This document shows positions 14,540 through 15,155 of a stretch of 15,155 nucleotides of DNA, in pieces. Position 1 is the stretch's first letter; the number at the start of each line of letters is the position of its first letter. A program made the translations under genes and the position numbers. This DNA is from Parachlamydiales bacterium (GTDB lineage Bacteria > Chlamydiota > Chlamydiia > Chlamydiales > JAJFMK01), in contig JAGVKY010000158.1 of the NCBI GenBank assembly GCA_020050175.1, forward strand, positions 1-15,155, written 5' to 3'. The notes under the pieces are model-generated. The model saw only the letters and a program-made list of their open reading frames with translations. It had not been told where the DNA came from and made no database searches.

Positions 14540-14902
14540 ACCATATTATGCATGGTACTCACCTTTTCATGTCAAAATGTGGAAAGTTCATTTTGTTGTG
14601 TAGAGATTGGAAAAATTTTTAATCACCAATCAAACTGTGTAAAGAAGATTGAGGAAGGGAAAATTTATTTAAATGAAAGCCAAATTCTTCCCACCTCAGA
14701 AGGTCTTTTTTTAGTTCTTTCTGAAGAGGTTGAATGTGTACATCTACCACAACTTTTCTCTGATAGTTCAGGCTGCTTTATCCCCTCACCAGAAATGGGT
14801 TACAGTGATATCGCCAGGTCCAAAATGATATGTCCCCGCTGTGGTTGGTCAGGTTATTTCATGGGGCATTGCAAAAACGAAGATTGTGAGCTCAATAGGT
14901 AA
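14522..14902 (+). CDS. Small exported protein with a C-terminal zinc ribbon
   Basis: 126 residues from an ATG with AGAGG about 7 bases upstream. The start is a signal peptide (MKTFLFTILCMVLTFSC); Cys17 after TFS is a poor but possible lipobox, so it may be a lipoprotein. The middle part is short and acidic, with a CC pair at 25-26 and one further Cys either side. The C-terminus is a compact four-Cys knuckle: CPRC (104-107), then HC (Cys117) and CELNR (Cys122), the shape of a zinc ribbon. An exported zinc ribbon is unusual for bacteria. The paired divergent lipoprotein and the duplicated start region suggest the two genes evolved as a unit. The function is unknown. Confidence 0.7.
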   Translation: MKTFLFTILCMVLTFSCQNVESSFCCVEIGKIFNHQSNCVKKIEEGKIYLNESQILPTSEGLFLVLSEEVECVHLPQLFSDSSGCFIPSPEMGYSDIARSKMICPRCGWSGYFMGHCKNEDCELNR

Positions 14903-15009
14903 GCTGATGGTTCCTCTTTTTGCTCGCTCTGTTTTGAGTAAAAAGAGGAAAGGTTCTATGCGAATGGTTGGTGGATTTGTGGAGGCCAAAGTCGGTGCAG
15001 ATTTAGCCT

Positions 15010-15155
15010 TTACCCTTTCTGTTCCGATAGGTGTTGGACTATTATATCCCCAAGCTCGTTAGCCAGTGCTCGAGCTCCTACAGCACCTATACCTGGCACA
15101 CTTCTGTATACAGCTTCTAAAAACCCATCTGCCTCAGCTTGAACAGCCATTTTTG
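15010..15155 (-). pseudogene. IS110-family transposase fragment at the right edge
   Basis: Reading leftward from the edge, the - strand gives EADGFLEAVYRSVPGIGAVG then ARALANELGDI, the C-terminal Transposase_20 motif of IS110/IS116/IS902 transposases (helix-hairpin-helix-like PGIGxVxAR). Relatives then read on as M-S-Q-F-x-N-x-R, but here the match ends after GDI (about 15046) and the frame reads IVQHLSEQKG and stops at 15010. The frame is open through the window edge, so the upstream part lies outside. The element is truncated or frameshifted at its 3' end and probably dead. The bases between 14903 and 15009 hold no gene I can support. Confidence 0.75.

Noticed and set aside
14841..15062. 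+ strand ORF of 73 codons overlapping the zinc-ribbon gene end
   Set aside because: Its first part is the zinc-ribbon gene in another frame and its last part is antisense to the IS110 transposase fragment; only the middle is unexplained.

Overview
The window looks like the chromosome of an environmental (amoeba- or animal-associated) member of the Chlamydiae. The main support is the adjacent pair of a eukaryote-type UDP-sugar pyrophosphorylase and gpsA. From memory, this order is shared with Chlamydia trachomatis (CT715/CT714). The protein style (TolB, Nnr, TPR membrane protein) and the lipoprotein-rich right side fit too. Unlike C. trachomatis, this genome carries a heptosyltransferase and an O-antigen-type ABC exporter with a ligase-like protein, which points to a longer lipopolysaccharide. 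The genus cannot be fixed from the sequence alone.

Left part (2-2049, + strand): the 3' part of tolB, cut by the window edge, then tatD, with a near-perfect palindrome between them.

Central operon (7480 to 2030, - strand): heptosyltransferase (waaF-like), UDP-sugar pyrophosphorylase, gpsA, nnr, and a glycosyltransferase that resembles the GT23 (NodZ/FUT8) fucosyltransferase family but starts with a signal peptide. The genes overlap or lie 0-8 bases apart, so they are almost certainly co-transcribed. Products serve nucleotide-sugar, glycerophosphate and glycan metabolism, plus NAD(P)HX repair. The operon's 3' end overlaps the tatD 3' end by 20 bases. A short secreted-like ORF of unknown nature (7496-7708, +) abuts the operon's 5' end.

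Envelope cluster (7733-11615): a membrane-anchored TPR protein on the - strand, then divergently a + strand operon of an O-antigen ligase-like membrane protein, an ABC-2 permease (wzm) and its ATPase (wzt). The last two would export an undecaprenyl-linked glycan; the first could join it to lipid A-core.

Right part (11699-15155): a mosaic of broken and accessory genes, visibly more AT-rich from about 13.5 kb. It holds the 3' remnant of an unknown membrane-protein gene, a defective ISAs1-family element that has lost the third catalytic residue, two copies of a divergent lipoprotein/secreted-protein start region about 1 kb apart (one broken, one intact), and an IS110-family transposase fragment at the right edge. 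No rRNA, tRNA or CRISPR array was seen. The least described part is the duplicated divergent module of a 323-residue lipoprotein and a small exported zinc-ribbon protein.
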